A stretch of 50,878 bases of DNA, taken from assembly GCA_028279345.1 (NCBI GenBank), contig JANQNY010000022.1:1-50878 (forward strand), given 5' to 3'. The notes beneath the pieces are model-generated. The model was not told where the DNA came from and did no database searches. It worked only from the letters and a program-made list of their open reading frames with translations. Position numbers and translations under genes: made by a program. Below are positions 18,784-26,721 of the stretch, one piece after another (positions within the stretch are counted from its first letter, which is position 1; each line of letters begins with the position of its first letter). Source of the DNA: Geminicoccaceae bacterium. Its GTDB lineage: Bacteria; Pseudomonadota; Alphaproteobacteria; Geminicoccales; Geminicoccaceae.

Positions 18784-19758
18784 ATGCGCTTAAGGAGACT
18801 TGGTGCCGGCCTCGTGCCGGCCCTGCTCATATCGAGTGCCGCACTCGCCGATACGCCAAAGGCGGTGGCCACGATCGCGATGATCGGCGATGTCGCCGAG
18901 AACGTCGGAGGTGAGTGCGTGGTCGTCGAGGAGCTCATGGGCGCGGGCGTCGATCCGCATCTCTACCAGGCAAGCGCCGGCGACGTGCGGACCTTCCAAC
19001 AGGCCGATGCGATCCTCTATTCGGGCTATTCGCTCGAGGGGCAGCTGGGCGAGGTTCTTGCGGGCTTGGCGGCGCGAAAGCCGACCGTAGCGGTCTCGCC
19101 GTCCGCCATCAGCCCAGCCGACCTCATCACGGTGCAGGACATCTACGGCATCGATCCGCATCTCTGGATGGACGTCTCTCTCTGGGCGCAGATCGCCCCG
19201 ACGATCGCCAACACCTTTGCGGAGGTGGCGCCCGACTGCGCCACCGAGATGCGCGCCAACGCCAACAACTACGCCGCGTCTCTGCAAGCGCTGCACGGTT
19301 GGATCGAGACCAGCGTCGCGACCATCCCGAAGGACCAGCGGGTCCTCGTCACCGCGCACGACGCCTTCGCCTATTACGGCCGCGCCTACGACATCGAGGT
19401 CGTTGGCATTCAGGGGATCAGCACCGAAGCCGAAGCCGGCATCGCCGACGTGCGTTCGGTGGTCGACACCGTCGTCGAGCGGGGCGTTCCGGCAGTCTTC
19501 GTCGAGACGACGATCAATCCGCGCACGATCCAGGCGGTCATCGACGGCGCTGCTGCACGCGACCACGAGGTCGAGATCGGCGGCGAGCTGTTCTCGGATG
19601 CGATGGGTGCGCCCGACACGGCCGAAGGCACCTATATCGGCATGCTTCGCGCCAACACGATGAACATCGTCGACGCGCTCGGTGGCGAGCCCGCGCCCTG
19701 GCCCGACGCCCTGATGGGGTGGGCGGAGCAGTGGCAGGTGGACGTCGCCGCCAACTGA
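18784..19758 (+). CDS. Metal ABC transporter substrate-binding protein (TroA/SitA/MntC-like)
   Basis: This is a periplasmic cluster A-I binding protein that delivers a divalent metal, probably Mn2+ (Fe2+ or Zn2+ possible), to the permeases encoded downstream. It has a signal peptide (hydrophobic 8-22, cut after ALA). The four expected ligands are H59 (GVDPHLYQ), H126 (GIDPHLWMD), H192 (TAHDAFAYYG) and D272 (ELFSDAMG). This His-His-His-Asp set is the TroA type. There is no long His-rich loop as in ZnuA, which argues against a dedicated zinc importer. It is the first gene of a four-gene unit. Confidence 0.9.
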   Translation: MRLRRLGAGLVPALLISSAALADTPKAVATIAMIGDVAENVGGECVVVEELMGAGVDPHLYQASAGDVRTFQQADAILYSGYSLEGQLGEVLAGLAARKPTVAVSPSAISPADLITVQDIYGIDPHLWMDVSLWAQIAPTIANTFAEVAPDCATEMRANANNYAASLQALHGWIETSVATIPKDQRVLVTAHDAFAYYGRAYDIEVVGIQGISTEAEAGIADVRSVVDTVVERGVPAVFVETTINPRTIQAVIDGAAARDHEVEIGGELFSDAMGAPDTAEGTYIGMLRANTMNIVDALGGEPAPWPDALMGWAEQWQVDVAAN

Positions 19759-19862
19759 GCTGACGCCCGGGGGCGGTGCGGATGGCTGCCGGTCGCCCCC
19801 CTCGCCTCGCCGTCGCCGGCCGGTACACCGGTGACGGCTTCTTTCGCATAGGACGCCAAGGC

Positions 19863-20666
19863 ATGGACGCGCAGGCGCTTCACGAGCCAGATCTGGCTTT
19901 GCACGTCGAGGACCTGACCGTCAGCTATCACGGCAAGCCGGTGCTGTGGGACGCCGACGTCGACATCCCGCCGGGTGTGATGGCCGCGATCGTAGGGCCC
20001 AACGGCGCCGGCAAGAGCACCTTCATCAAGGCGGTCCTCGGTCTCGCGAAGCCGACCGCCGGGCACATCCGGCTCTTCGGGAAGCCGTACCGCGAAACCC
20101 GACGCAGCGTGGGCTACGTGCCCCAACGCTCGGCGGTGGACTGGGATTTCCCGACGACGGCCGTCGATGTGGTCACCATGGGCCGTTACGGCCATCTCGG
20201 TTGGTTGCGCCGTCCAGGCCCGAAGGAGCGCCGGCAGGCGCTGGACGCGCTGGATCGCGTCGGCATGGCGGACTTCTCAGATCGCCAGATCAGCCAGCTT
20301 TCAGGCGGTCAGCAGCAACGCGTCTTTCTCGCGCGTGCCCTGGTTCAAGATGCGCAGATCTACTTCCTCGACGAGCCCATGGCCGGCGTCGATGCGCCAA
20401 CCGAACGGGCCATCGTGAACATCCTCAAGGAGCTGCGCGACGCCGGTCGCACCCTCATCGTCGTCCACCACGATCTCCAGACCGTGCGTGACTATTTCGA
20501 TTGGCTGGTGATCTTGAACGTCCGTGTGATCGCGCAAGGTGCGGTCGACGCGGTCTACACCGGCCAGAACCTGCGTCGCGCCTATGGTGGGCAGATCGCG
20601 CTGATCGAACGCGCCAGCTTCGACGACGCTCCGGGACCGGAAGCGCCGCTGCGCCAGCGGGGCTGA
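19863..20666 (+). CDS. Metal ABC transporter ATP-binding protein
   Basis: This is the cytoplasmic ATPase of the importer (267 residues). Walker A is GPNGAGKST, the signature is LSGGQQQRVFLARAL, and Walker B is IYFLDEPMAGVD, followed by the switch His in VVHHDLQTV. The segment VPQRSAVDWDFPTTAVDVVTMGR around the Q-loop is characteristic of Mn/Zn/Fe chelate ATPases. The frame is open from 19776 (GTG), but the extra 29 residues are not conserved, so I use the ATG at 19863. Confidence 0.93.
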   Translation: MDAQALHEPDLALHVEDLTVSYHGKPVLWDADVDIPPGVMAAIVGPNGAGKSTFIKAVLGLAKPTAGHIRLFGKPYRETRRSVGYVPQRSAVDWDFPTTAVDVVTMGRYGHLGWLRRPGPKERRQALDALDRVGMADFSDRQISQLSGGQQQRVFLARALVQDAQIYFLDEPMAGVDAPTERAIVNILKELRDAGRTLIVVHHDLQTVRDYFDWLVILNVRVIAQGAVDAVYTGQNLRRAYGGQIALIERASFDDAPGPEAPLRQRG

Positions 20667-20671
20667 GCCCG

Positions 20672-21802
20672 GTGCTGGAGCTGCTTACCGACCACACGGT
20701 CCAGAATGTCATGGTGGCTGCCGTCTTCCTTGGCATCACGGCGGGCGTGCTTGGAAGCTTCGCGGTCCTCCGCCAGCAAAGCCTCTTGGGTGATACGTTG
20801 GCGCACGCGGCGCTGCCGGGCGTGTGCCTGGGCTTCATGATCGCCGGAGGGCGCGAGCTCGGCGCGATCCTCGGCGGTGCGCTCATGACCGCGATCGCGG
20901 CAGCACTCTTGATGCTGCTTCTCACCCGGCGCTCGCGGCTGAAGACCGATGCCGCGCTCGGCGTCGCGTTGAGCTTCTCGTTCGCTGTTGGCGTCGTGCT
21001 GCTGACCCACATCCAAGGGACGCCGAACGCCTCGCAGGGCGGCTTGGACAGCTTCCTCTTCGGCCAAGCCGCAGCGACGCTGAGGAGCGACCTCTGGGTG
21101 ATGGGCGCCATCATGATCGCAGCACTCGCGCTCGTCGGCGTCTTTTGGAAGGAGTTCAAGCTCGTCACCTTCGATCCATCCTTCGCGGGCGCCATCGGCT
21201 TGCCGGTGGTGCTGCTCGACGTGGCGCTCACCACGATGATCGCGCTCGCCGTCGTCATCGGGCTGCAGATGGTCGGCGTGGTCTTGATGGCGTCGATGGT
21301 GATCGCGCCCGCGGTTGCCGCCCGGCAGTGGGTGAACCGCCTGGAGCACATGGTGCTGCTGGCAGCGGCCGTGGGCGTCGTTGCGGGCGTCGCGGGCGCA
21401 TTGGCGAGCGCGCTCGGGCGCAATCTCGCCACCGGGCCACTCATTGTGCTCGCCGCCTCGGCGATCGTGCTCGTCTCGATCCTGGCGGCGCCAGGCCGGG
21501 GCGTGCTCTGGGAGCAGCTCAAGCGGTGGCGCGACCGCCGTGCGTTGCGTGGCCGGCAGGTGCTGGCGACGCTCTACGAGCTAGCCGCGCACCACCGCGA
21601 CCCGCGCTTTCCGGCCGAGATCGGCGCACTCGATGCCTATCACGGCCTGCACACGCAAACCGCGCTGGAGCGTCTCGAACGCCAGGGCCTCGTCCGCCGC
21701 GCGAGCCACATGCCCGATGAAGACCTGCATTGGACGTTGACCGATCGGGGCCACGCTGCGGCGAGGCGCGTGCTCGCCGACGTCGAGGCAGAGGCGCGCT
21801 GA
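20672..21802 (+). CDS. Metal ABC transporter permease with C-terminal winged-helix-like domain
   Basis: The first about 285 residues are a typical cluster-9 (MntB/ZnuB/TroC) permease with eight or nine hydrophobic segments. It has the GSFAVLRQQSLLGDTLAHAALPG and LVTFDPSFAGAIGLP motifs, and then HWVNR-like cytoplasmic positions. The last about 85 residues are soluble: VLATLYELA, then a helix-turn-helix-like ALERLERQGLVRRASH, then a DLHWTLTDRGHAAARRVL wing and helix. That is the order of a DtxR-type winged helix. The GTG at 20672 follows the ATPase stop by 5 bases. Its stop overlaps the next ATG. Domain identity is inferred from pattern. Confidence 0.88.
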   Translation: MLELLTDHTVQNVMVAAVFLGITAGVLGSFAVLRQQSLLGDTLAHAALPGVCLGFMIAGGRELGAILGGALMTAIAAALLMLLLTRRSRLKTDAALGVALSFSFAVGVVLLTHIQGTPNASQGGLDSFLFGQAAATLRSDLWVMGAIMIAALALVGVFWKEFKLVTFDPSFAGAIGLPVVLLDVALTTMIALAVVIGLQMVGVVLMASMVIAPAVAARQWVNRLEHMVLLAAAVGVVAGVAGALASALGRNLATGPLIVLAASAIVLVSILAAPGRGVLWEQLKRWRDRRALRGRQVLATLYELAAHHRDPRFPAEIGALDAYHGLHTQTALERLERQGLVRRASHMPDEDLHWTLTDRGHAAARRVLADVEAEAR

Positions 21803-22944
21803 TGCTGCAGGCCGCCTTCTCCAACATCCCCGCGATGATCGTGCTGACGGGTGCGTTGGTCGGCATCGCCGCATCGCTCGTTGGCACATTCCTCGTGCTC
21901 CGGCGCAACGCGATGCTGTCGGACGCGATCAGCCATTCGATCGTCTTCGGCATCGTCGTCGTGTGGCTCTTGACCCACCAGCAAAGCGGTCCCGTGCAGA
22001 TCATCGGCGCCGCGCTGACCGGTCTTTTGACGGTGTTTCTCACCGAACTCCTCGTAAGCTCGCGCAAGGTGAAGAACGACGCCGCGATCGGGCTCGTCTT
22101 CCCGGTCCTGTTCGCGCTCGGCGTGCTCTTGTTGAACCTCTACGCGCGCGACGTGCACATCGACACGCACACCGTGCTGTTGGGCGAGATCGGCTTCGTC
22201 TGGCTCAAGACCGTCGGGATCTTCGGCCTCGATGTCCCGCAGGCCGTCGTCTGGATGTCCGTCATCACGCTCGTCAACGCGGCGTTCGTGATCTTCTTCT
22301 TCAAGGAGCTCAAGCTCACCACCTTCGACCCGCAGCTTGCCCAGGCGCTCGGCTTCGCGCCGACGGTTCTGTTCTATGCGCTCCTGGCGCTGACCAGCAT
22401 CACGGCCGTAGGCGCCTTCGACGCCGTGGGCGCGGTGCTCTTCATCGCCTTCGTGATCATCCCGCCGGCTGCTGCCTACCTCTTGACCGACCGCCTCGTC
22501 GCCATGCTCGTCATCGCGGCGCTCATCGCGATTGCCTCCAGCGTCGGCGGCTACGTCCTCGCCGTCCACCTCGACGTCTCGATCGGCGGCATGATGGCGG
22601 TGATGACCGGCGCGTTCCTGGCCGTCGCCTTCCTCTTCGGCCCGCGCTATGGGCTCGTCGCCCAAGCCTACCGATCCTGGACACAGCGCTACGCGGATGA
22701 AGTCCGCGCGCTCGTTGTCCACCTGTACGACCATGAGGACACGGCCGCGCGCGACGAGGAGAACGTCACCACGGCGCTGCGCGAGCACCTGAGCTGGGCG
22801 CCGCACAAGGCGAGCGCCGTGCTCGCCCGAGGTCTCTCGCAAGGCCTTATCCTGCGCGAAGGCAAAGTCCTGCATCTGACGAACCGGGGCCGCGACGCGG
22901 CGCACGACCTGCTCGAGCCTTGGCGCCGCTACCGGACCGGCTGA
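21802..22944 (+). CDS. Second metal ABC transporter permease with C-terminal winged-helix-like domain
   Basis: The 380-residue protein is a paralogue of the preceding permease. The core has about eight membrane segments with GTFLVLRRNAMLSDAISHSIVFG and LTTFDPQLAQALGFAP. A soluble C-terminal tail from about residue 297 contains a helical region (VTTALREHLSW, APHKASAVLARGLSQGLILREG) followed by VLHLTNRGRDAAHDLL. The KVLHLTNRGRDAA end parallels the LHWTLTDRGHAAA end of the first permease, so both subunits carry the same kind of appended domain. The start ATG overlaps the previous stop (TGATG). Confidence 0.88.
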   Translation: MLQAAFSNIPAMIVLTGALVGIAASLVGTFLVLRRNAMLSDAISHSIVFGIVVVWLLTHQQSGPVQIIGAALTGLLTVFLTELLVSSRKVKNDAAIGLVFPVLFALGVLLLNLYARDVHIDTHTVLLGEIGFVWLKTVGIFGLDVPQAVVWMSVITLVNAAFVIFFFKELKLTTFDPQLAQALGFAPTVLFYALLALTSITAVGAFDAVGAVLFIAFVIIPPAAAYLLTDRLVAMLVIAALIAIASSVGGYVLAVHLDVSIGGMMAVMTGAFLAVAFLFGPRYGLVAQAYRSWTQRYADEVRALVVHLYDHEDTAARDEENVTTALREHLSWAPHKASAVLARGLSQGLILREGKVLHLTNRGRDAAHDLLEPWRRYRTG

Positions 22945-22976
22945 GGCGCGGCTGTCGTGGACGCGCCGCGCCTCAG
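22941..22976. terminator. Bidirectional hairpin between the importer and the DsrE gene
   Basis: CTGAGGCGCGGC (22941-22952) and its perfect complement (22965-22976) form a 12-base stem with a 12-base loop. It starts on the importer's stop codon and lies 10 bases before the end of the convergent DsrE gene. There is no T-run, but position and strength suit termination from both sides. Confidence 0.6.
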
Positions 22977-22986
22977 CGAGCGTTGC

Positions 22987-23418
22987 TCAGTAGCTCATCA
23001 CCTTGGTGCCGGGTGCCGCGAGGATCTCGTGGAGTATCGGCCCGGATGGCTCGACGCCGTCGATGCGGTCATCAACCGACAGGCCAGCCTGATTCGTGCA
23101 GCCGACGCAAAGGAACACCTGGGCACCGTCTGTCATCAGGTCTGCAAGGAGCTGCTGGGGCGTCTTGCCGGTTAGCGCCGTCGTGTGTTGCGGCAGTCCT
23201 TCGATCGCCATCCCGACGGCTCGAACGTTGAGGAAGATCACCAGATCGCTGCCGGTGAGCTCCATGAAGTTGCGGCCGAACTGCAAAGCCATCTGTTGAG
23301 TCCAGACGTCGTCGCTGGTGAGGTTCAAGAGCAGCGTCGGCTGTTCCTGCGCCCGTGCGGCGTTGGCCGGTAGGAGGAGGGAAAAAGCAAGTAGAGCGAC
23401 GGCGAATAGAGGTCTCAT
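22987..23418 (-). CDS. Periplasmic DsrE-family protein
   Basis: The 143-residue protein starts at the ATG at 23418 (MRPLFAVALL), with a signal peptide ending near ARAQ. The mature part has the DsrE-like alpha/beta pattern: LLLNLTSDDVWTQQMALQF, then DLVIFLNVRAVGMA, then LLADLMTDGAQVFLCVGCTNQAG. The CxGC pair (VCxC-like, in FLCVGCTNQ) sits where DsrE/YchN proteins carry a functional cysteine. DsrE proteins often take part in sulfur relay, but secreted ones are poorly characterised. It lies alone between two metal importers. Confidence 0.75.
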   Translation of the reverse strand: MRPLFAVALLAFSLLLPANAARAQEQPTLLLNLTSDDVWTQQMALQFGRNFMELTGSDLVIFLNVRAVGMAIEGLPQHTTALTGKTPQQLLADLMTDGAQVFLCVGCTNQAGLSVDDRIDGVEPSGPILHEILAAPGTKVMSY

Positions 23419-23614
23419 GTGGTCTCCGCTGAATCGGTCGTGATGGCGATGGCTCAGCACTGCGGGAGCGCTCGGCCGGCATTGGCGCTTGTCTAGGGCG
23501 ATGTGTCCCCGATCGCGATCAAAAACGGTACGCTTCGCACCTCTTCTGAATTGAAACGACCTTCGTCGGATGCGCGGGAGATTGACCTCGGGCAGGCTGA
23601 GGTCGACTGTGGCC

Positions 23615-23810
23615 GTGATGGTGTCCCGGGGTTCAAGCCTCGGGCTGAAAAGGGAACACGGTGCGACGGCTCAAGTGCCGTCAACGCCGGGGCTGCCCCC
23701 GCAACTGTGAGCGGTGAGGGGCGATCCGTGGAGGCCACTGGCTGAGCGCGAGCTCTCCGGGAAGGCAGGATCACTACCTTCGACCCGCGAGCCAGGAGAC
23801 CTGCCATCAC
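23615..23810 (+). ncRNA. Cobalamin (AdoCbl) riboswitch
   Basis: The conserved B12 box AGCCAGGAGACCTGCC lies at 23790-23805. Upstream are the expected core elements: GCTGAAAAGGGAA near 23644-23656 and GGGGCTGCCCCCGCAACTGT near 23689-23708. GTGATGG (23615-23621) pairs with CCATCAC (23804-23810) to close the P1 stem. It lies about 125 bases before the first gene of the cobalt importer, in the same direction. In known examples, adenosylcobalamin binding lowers expression of downstream genes, so this is feedback from vitamin B12 on cobalt uptake. Confidence 0.95.
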
Positions 23811-23934
23811 CGCCCGTGCGGTTCGTGGGCCGGGGTGCGCCTGCGGAACGACCCAGCGGCCCTGTCGGTCGCCGCGCCGTTCTGGTGCCCCTCCCCGGAT
23901 CGCACGCTCATTGCGCTCGTGATCGGAGGGATCG

Positions 23935-24726
23935 ATGACCTTTTTCCGCCTCGCCGCCACAACCGCCGCGCTCGCCATTCTGGCGGCGCCCGCCTCAGCC
24001 CACTTCCAGCTCGTCTACACGCCGGATTCGAATCTCGAGCGAGCCGGCGACGTGCCGCTCAAGCTCCTGTTCTGGCACCCGATGGACAATGGCCACGTGA
24101 TGGACATGGGTGAGCCGGAGCAGTTCTTCGTCCGCTTTCGCGACGAGCGGACCGACCTCAAGCCGGCCCTGAGCCCGATCGTCTTCGCGGGCCTCGAGAA
24201 CGACGGCCAGGCGTTCCGCGCCGAGGCGCCGTTGCAGCGCGCGGGTGACTACACGTTCGTGGTCGTGCCCGAGCCCTATTACGAAGAGAGCGAAGACATC
24301 TTCATCCAGCAGATCACCAAGAACATCGTGAACCGCGGCGGGTTGCCGACGGACTGGATGAAGCCGGTGGGACTGCCCGCCGAGATCGTGCCGCTCAACA
24401 AGCCCTATGGTGCCATCGCCGGATCTACGTTCTCGGGCGTCGTCCTCTCCAGTGGCGAACCGGTCGCCGGGGCCGAGATCGAGATCGAGTATCTGGCCGC
24501 CGAGCCCGACCTGGAGAACAACCGACCTGCGAGCGACACCGCTGCGGCCGTGCCGGGTGGCGCCATCGTCGCGATCACCGAGGAGGACGGCTCCTTTACC
24601 TTCGGCATTCCGAAGGCCGGCCACTGGGGGTTCGCCGCTTTGGGCGTGGGGCCGGCGACCGAGCACGCCGGCAAGGAGCTCAGCCAGGATGCCGTGCTCT
24701 GGGTCTACGCGCACGAGCTGAACTGA
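23935..24726 (+). CDS. DUF4198 periplasmic component of cobalt transport (CbiK/NikK-like)
   Basis: The 263-residue protein has a signal peptide (cut near ASAH, leaving an N-terminal His as HFQLVY). It belongs to the DUF4198 type found with nickel/cobalt ECF importers: LLFWHPMDNGHVMDMGEPEQF near the N-terminus, then a carboxypeptidase-regulatory-like beta domain (GSTFSGVVLSSGEPVAGAEIEIEYL, DGSFTFGIPKAGHWGFAA). The His- and Met-rich segment around residues 47-57 could bind metal. It is the first gene after the cobalamin riboswitch, which argues for cobalt over nickel. Confidence 0.85.
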   Translation: MTFFRLAATTAALAILAAPASAHFQLVYTPDSNLERAGDVPLKLLFWHPMDNGHVMDMGEPEQFFVRFRDERTDLKPALSPIVFAGLENDGQAFRAEAPLQRAGDYTFVVVPEPYYEESEDIFIQQITKNIVNRGGLPTDWMKPVGLPAEIVPLNKPYGAIAGSTFSGVVLSSGEPVAGAEIEIEYLAAEPDLENNRPASDTAAAVPGGAIVAITEEDGSFTFGIPKAGHWGFAALGVGPATEHAGKELSQDAVLWVYAHELN

Positions 24727-24736
24727 GGCGGCATCC

Positions 24737-25369
24737 ATGCACATCGTCGACGGCGCACTCGCGGGCGAGGTGGTGATCGGTGGTGCGGTGCTCGCCGTCG
24801 GCGGCCTGGCCGTAGGGCTCAGGTCGCTCGACCTGGACCGCATCCCGGCCACCGGCCTGCTCGCCGCGACCTTCTTCGTCGCCTCGCTGATCCACGTGCC
24901 GGTCGGTCCGTCGAGCGTGCACCTCATCATGAACGGGCTCGCCGGGCTCGTGCTGGGGTGGGCCGCCTTCCCGGCGTTGTTCGTCGGACTCCTGCTCCAG
25001 GCGATCTTCTTCGGATTCGGCGGCGTCACCGTGCTCGGCGTCAATACGGTCGCCATCGCGCTGCCGGCGGTCGTGGTTGGCATCCTATGCCGCGCCCCGA
25101 TCCGCCGCAGCTCGCCGACAGTTGCGGCCGTCTGGGGGGCCGTGGCCGGCGGCGGTGCCATCGCCGGCACAGCACTGCTAGTGGCAGTAGCACTCGCGCT
25201 TTCGGGAGAGGCGTTCGTGCCGGCGGCAAAGCTCGTGCTTGTGGCGCACATACCGATCATGATCATCGAGGCCATCGTCTGCGCCGCCGCCGTCATGCTG
25301 CTCCGGCGGGTGAAGCCCGAGCTCCTGGGGATGGCGCCGGCACCAGCCTCGGGAACGGCCCATGCCTAA
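24737..25369 (+). CDS. cbiM: Cobalt ECF transporter substrate-specific membrane subunit CbiM
   Basis: The 210-residue protein begins MHIVDG. That is the hallmark N-terminus of CbiM/NikM, in which the amino group and His2 take part in metal binding. It has about six membrane segments and the conserved SLIHVPVGPSSVHLIMNGLAGLVLGW and GFGGVTVLGVNT regions. It is the S-component of a group I ECF importer. The cobalamin riboswitch upstream is the main reason for calling cobalt. Its stop overlaps the next gene by 8 bases. Confidence 0.93.
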   Translation: MHIVDGALAGEVVIGGAVLAVGGLAVGLRSLDLDRIPATGLLAATFFVASLIHVPVGPSSVHLIMNGLAGLVLGWAAFPALFVGLLLQAIFFGFGGVTVLGVNTVAIALPAVVVGILCRAPIRRSSPTVAAVWGAVAGGGAIAGTALLVAVALALSGEAFVPAAKLVLVAHIPIMIIEAIVCAAAVMLLRRVKPELLGMAPAPASGTAHA

Positions 25370-25940
25370 GTGGATTCTGGTGTTTCTCTGGAGCCTCGCC
25401 TGGCCGTCGCTGGCCGACGCGCACAATGTCATCGCCGCCGTCTGGCCCGCGGGTGACGTGATCGAAGGCGAGATCGGCTTCTCGTCCGGCGAAATGGCGC
25501 CCGAGGGGACGGTCGTCCGGGTTCTCGATCCCGACGGTGTCGAGCTCGGCAGGACGACGGTCGATGGCACCGGCCTCTTTCGCTTCGAGCCGACGGTTGC
25601 CGTTGCCCACCGGTTCCTGGCCGACCTCGGTCAGGGCCACGTCGCCGAGGTGGAGCTGGCGGTGGACGACCTGCCGGCTGCCCTCGCAAGCAGGGCGGCT
25701 CCGGCCGAGTCCCATACCGCCGACGCCGGAGCAGTGGCCGATGGGATGGTCGAGTTCGACGCCGCTACGCTCGAGCGCATCGTGGCTTCGGCGATCCAGC
25801 GTGAGCTCGCACCGCTGAAGCGCGAGCTGGCCCGCCGCGATCGAGAGGCCAATCTGCAGTCGATCGTCAGCGGGCTCGGCTACATCGCGGGCGTCTTCGG
25901 CCTCCTCTTCTTCGTCTATGCACGTCGGCAGCGGAGGTGA
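25362..25940 (+). CDS. CbiL/NikL-like accessory subunit of the cobalt importer
   Basis: The 192-residue protein has a signal peptide (1-20, cut near ADAH, so the mature chain begins with His). It continues with a carboxypeptidase-regulatory-like beta domain (EGEIGFSSGEMAPEGTVVRVLD, then TGLFRFEP), a charged coiled-coil-like segment (about 127-163), and a single C-terminal membrane helix with a basic end. This is the layout of NikL-type subunits, which replace CbiN in KMLQO importers. It overlaps cbiM by 8 bases. Confidence 0.8.
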   Translation: MPKWILVFLWSLAWPSLADAHNVIAAVWPAGDVIEGEIGFSSGEMAPEGTVVRVLDPDGVELGRTTVDGTGLFRFEPTVAVAHRFLADLGQGHVAEVELAVDDLPAALASRAAPAESHTADAGAVADGMVEFDAATLERIVASAIQRELAPLKRELARRDREANLQSIVSGLGYIAGVFGLLFFVYARRQRR

Positions 25941-25941
25941 C

Positions 25942-26721
25942 ATGGCACACGACGCGGTCGCCGGTGCCGCACTCGACCGCACGACGAAGCTCGAAAGCGC
26001 CCTCACCGCGCTCGATCCACGCACCCGCATCGTCATGGCGTTCGCGTTCGCCGTTGTGGTCGTGTCGCTCCAGACGCTGGCAGCCCTCACGCTCGCCCTG
26101 GTGCTGGCTGTTCTGACGGCGTGGCAGGCGCGGCTTCCTTGGCGCAGCACGCGGAAGACGCTCCTCACCATGGACGGGTTTGTCCTCGCCATGCTGGTGA
26201 TGCTGCCCTTCACCACGCCCGGGCCGACGATAGCGACCATCGGCCCGCTCACCATGTCCAGCTCCGGCCTCCACCTGGCCACCACGATCGCGCTGAAGGC
26301 GAACGCCATCGTGCTGATGCTGCTAGCGCTCGTGGGCTCGCTGGAGCCCGCGCTCTTGGGCCACGCGTTGCGGCGGCTCGGCGTGCCGATGGCCCTCGTC
26401 CAGCTCCTCTTCTTCACCGTTCGCTACATCGAGGTGCTGGGCACCGAGTATCTTCGCCTGCGGACAGCGATGCGGGCGCGTGCCTTCAAGGCCGCCTGCA
26501 GCCTGCACACGCTCAGAACCTTCGGCTATCTCGTCGGCATGCTGGTCGTGCGGGCCAGCGAACGGGCCGAGCGCGTGCTTCAAGCCATGCGCTGCCGTGG
26601 CTTCAACGGGACGTTTCCTGTCCTGCTGGAGCCTGCCTTGCGCCGTCACGATGGTGTGGCCGGGGTGATGGCCGTCGCCTTGCTCGCGAGCCTCGTCCTG
26701 GTGGAGCGGACGATTGTCTAG
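25942..26721 (+). CDS. cbiQ: ECF transporter transmembrane coupling protein CbiQ
   Basis: The 259-residue protein is the T-component that links CbiM to the ATPase. It has an N-terminal LDPRTRIVMAFAFAV segment, about five membrane helices, and the two cytoplasmic coupling motifs with an Ala-Arg-Gly-like pattern: TAMRARAFKA and QAMRCRGFNG. The ATG at 25942 lies directly after the previous stop, with GGAGG overlapping that gene's end. It overlaps the CbiO gene by 8 bases. Confidence 0.93.
   Translation: MAHDAVAGAALDRTTKLESALTALDPRTRIVMAFAFAVVVVSLQTLAALTLALVLAVLTAWQARLPWRSTRKTLLTMDGFVLAMLVMLPFTTPGPTIATIGPLTMSSSGLHLATTIALKANAIVLMLLALVGSLEPALLGHALRRLGVPMALVQLLFFTVRYIEVLGTEYLRLRTAMRARAFKAACSLHTLRTFGYLVGMLVVRASERAERVLQAMRCRGFNGTFPVLLEPALRRHDGVAGVMAVALLASLVLVERTIV

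Noticed and set aside
18784..22944. Calling the importer a dedicated zinc system (ZnuABC)
   Set aside because: The binding protein lacks the His-rich loop of ZnuA and has the His-His-His-Asp ligand set of TroA. There are two permeases, and the operator resembles a DtxR box and not a Zur box.
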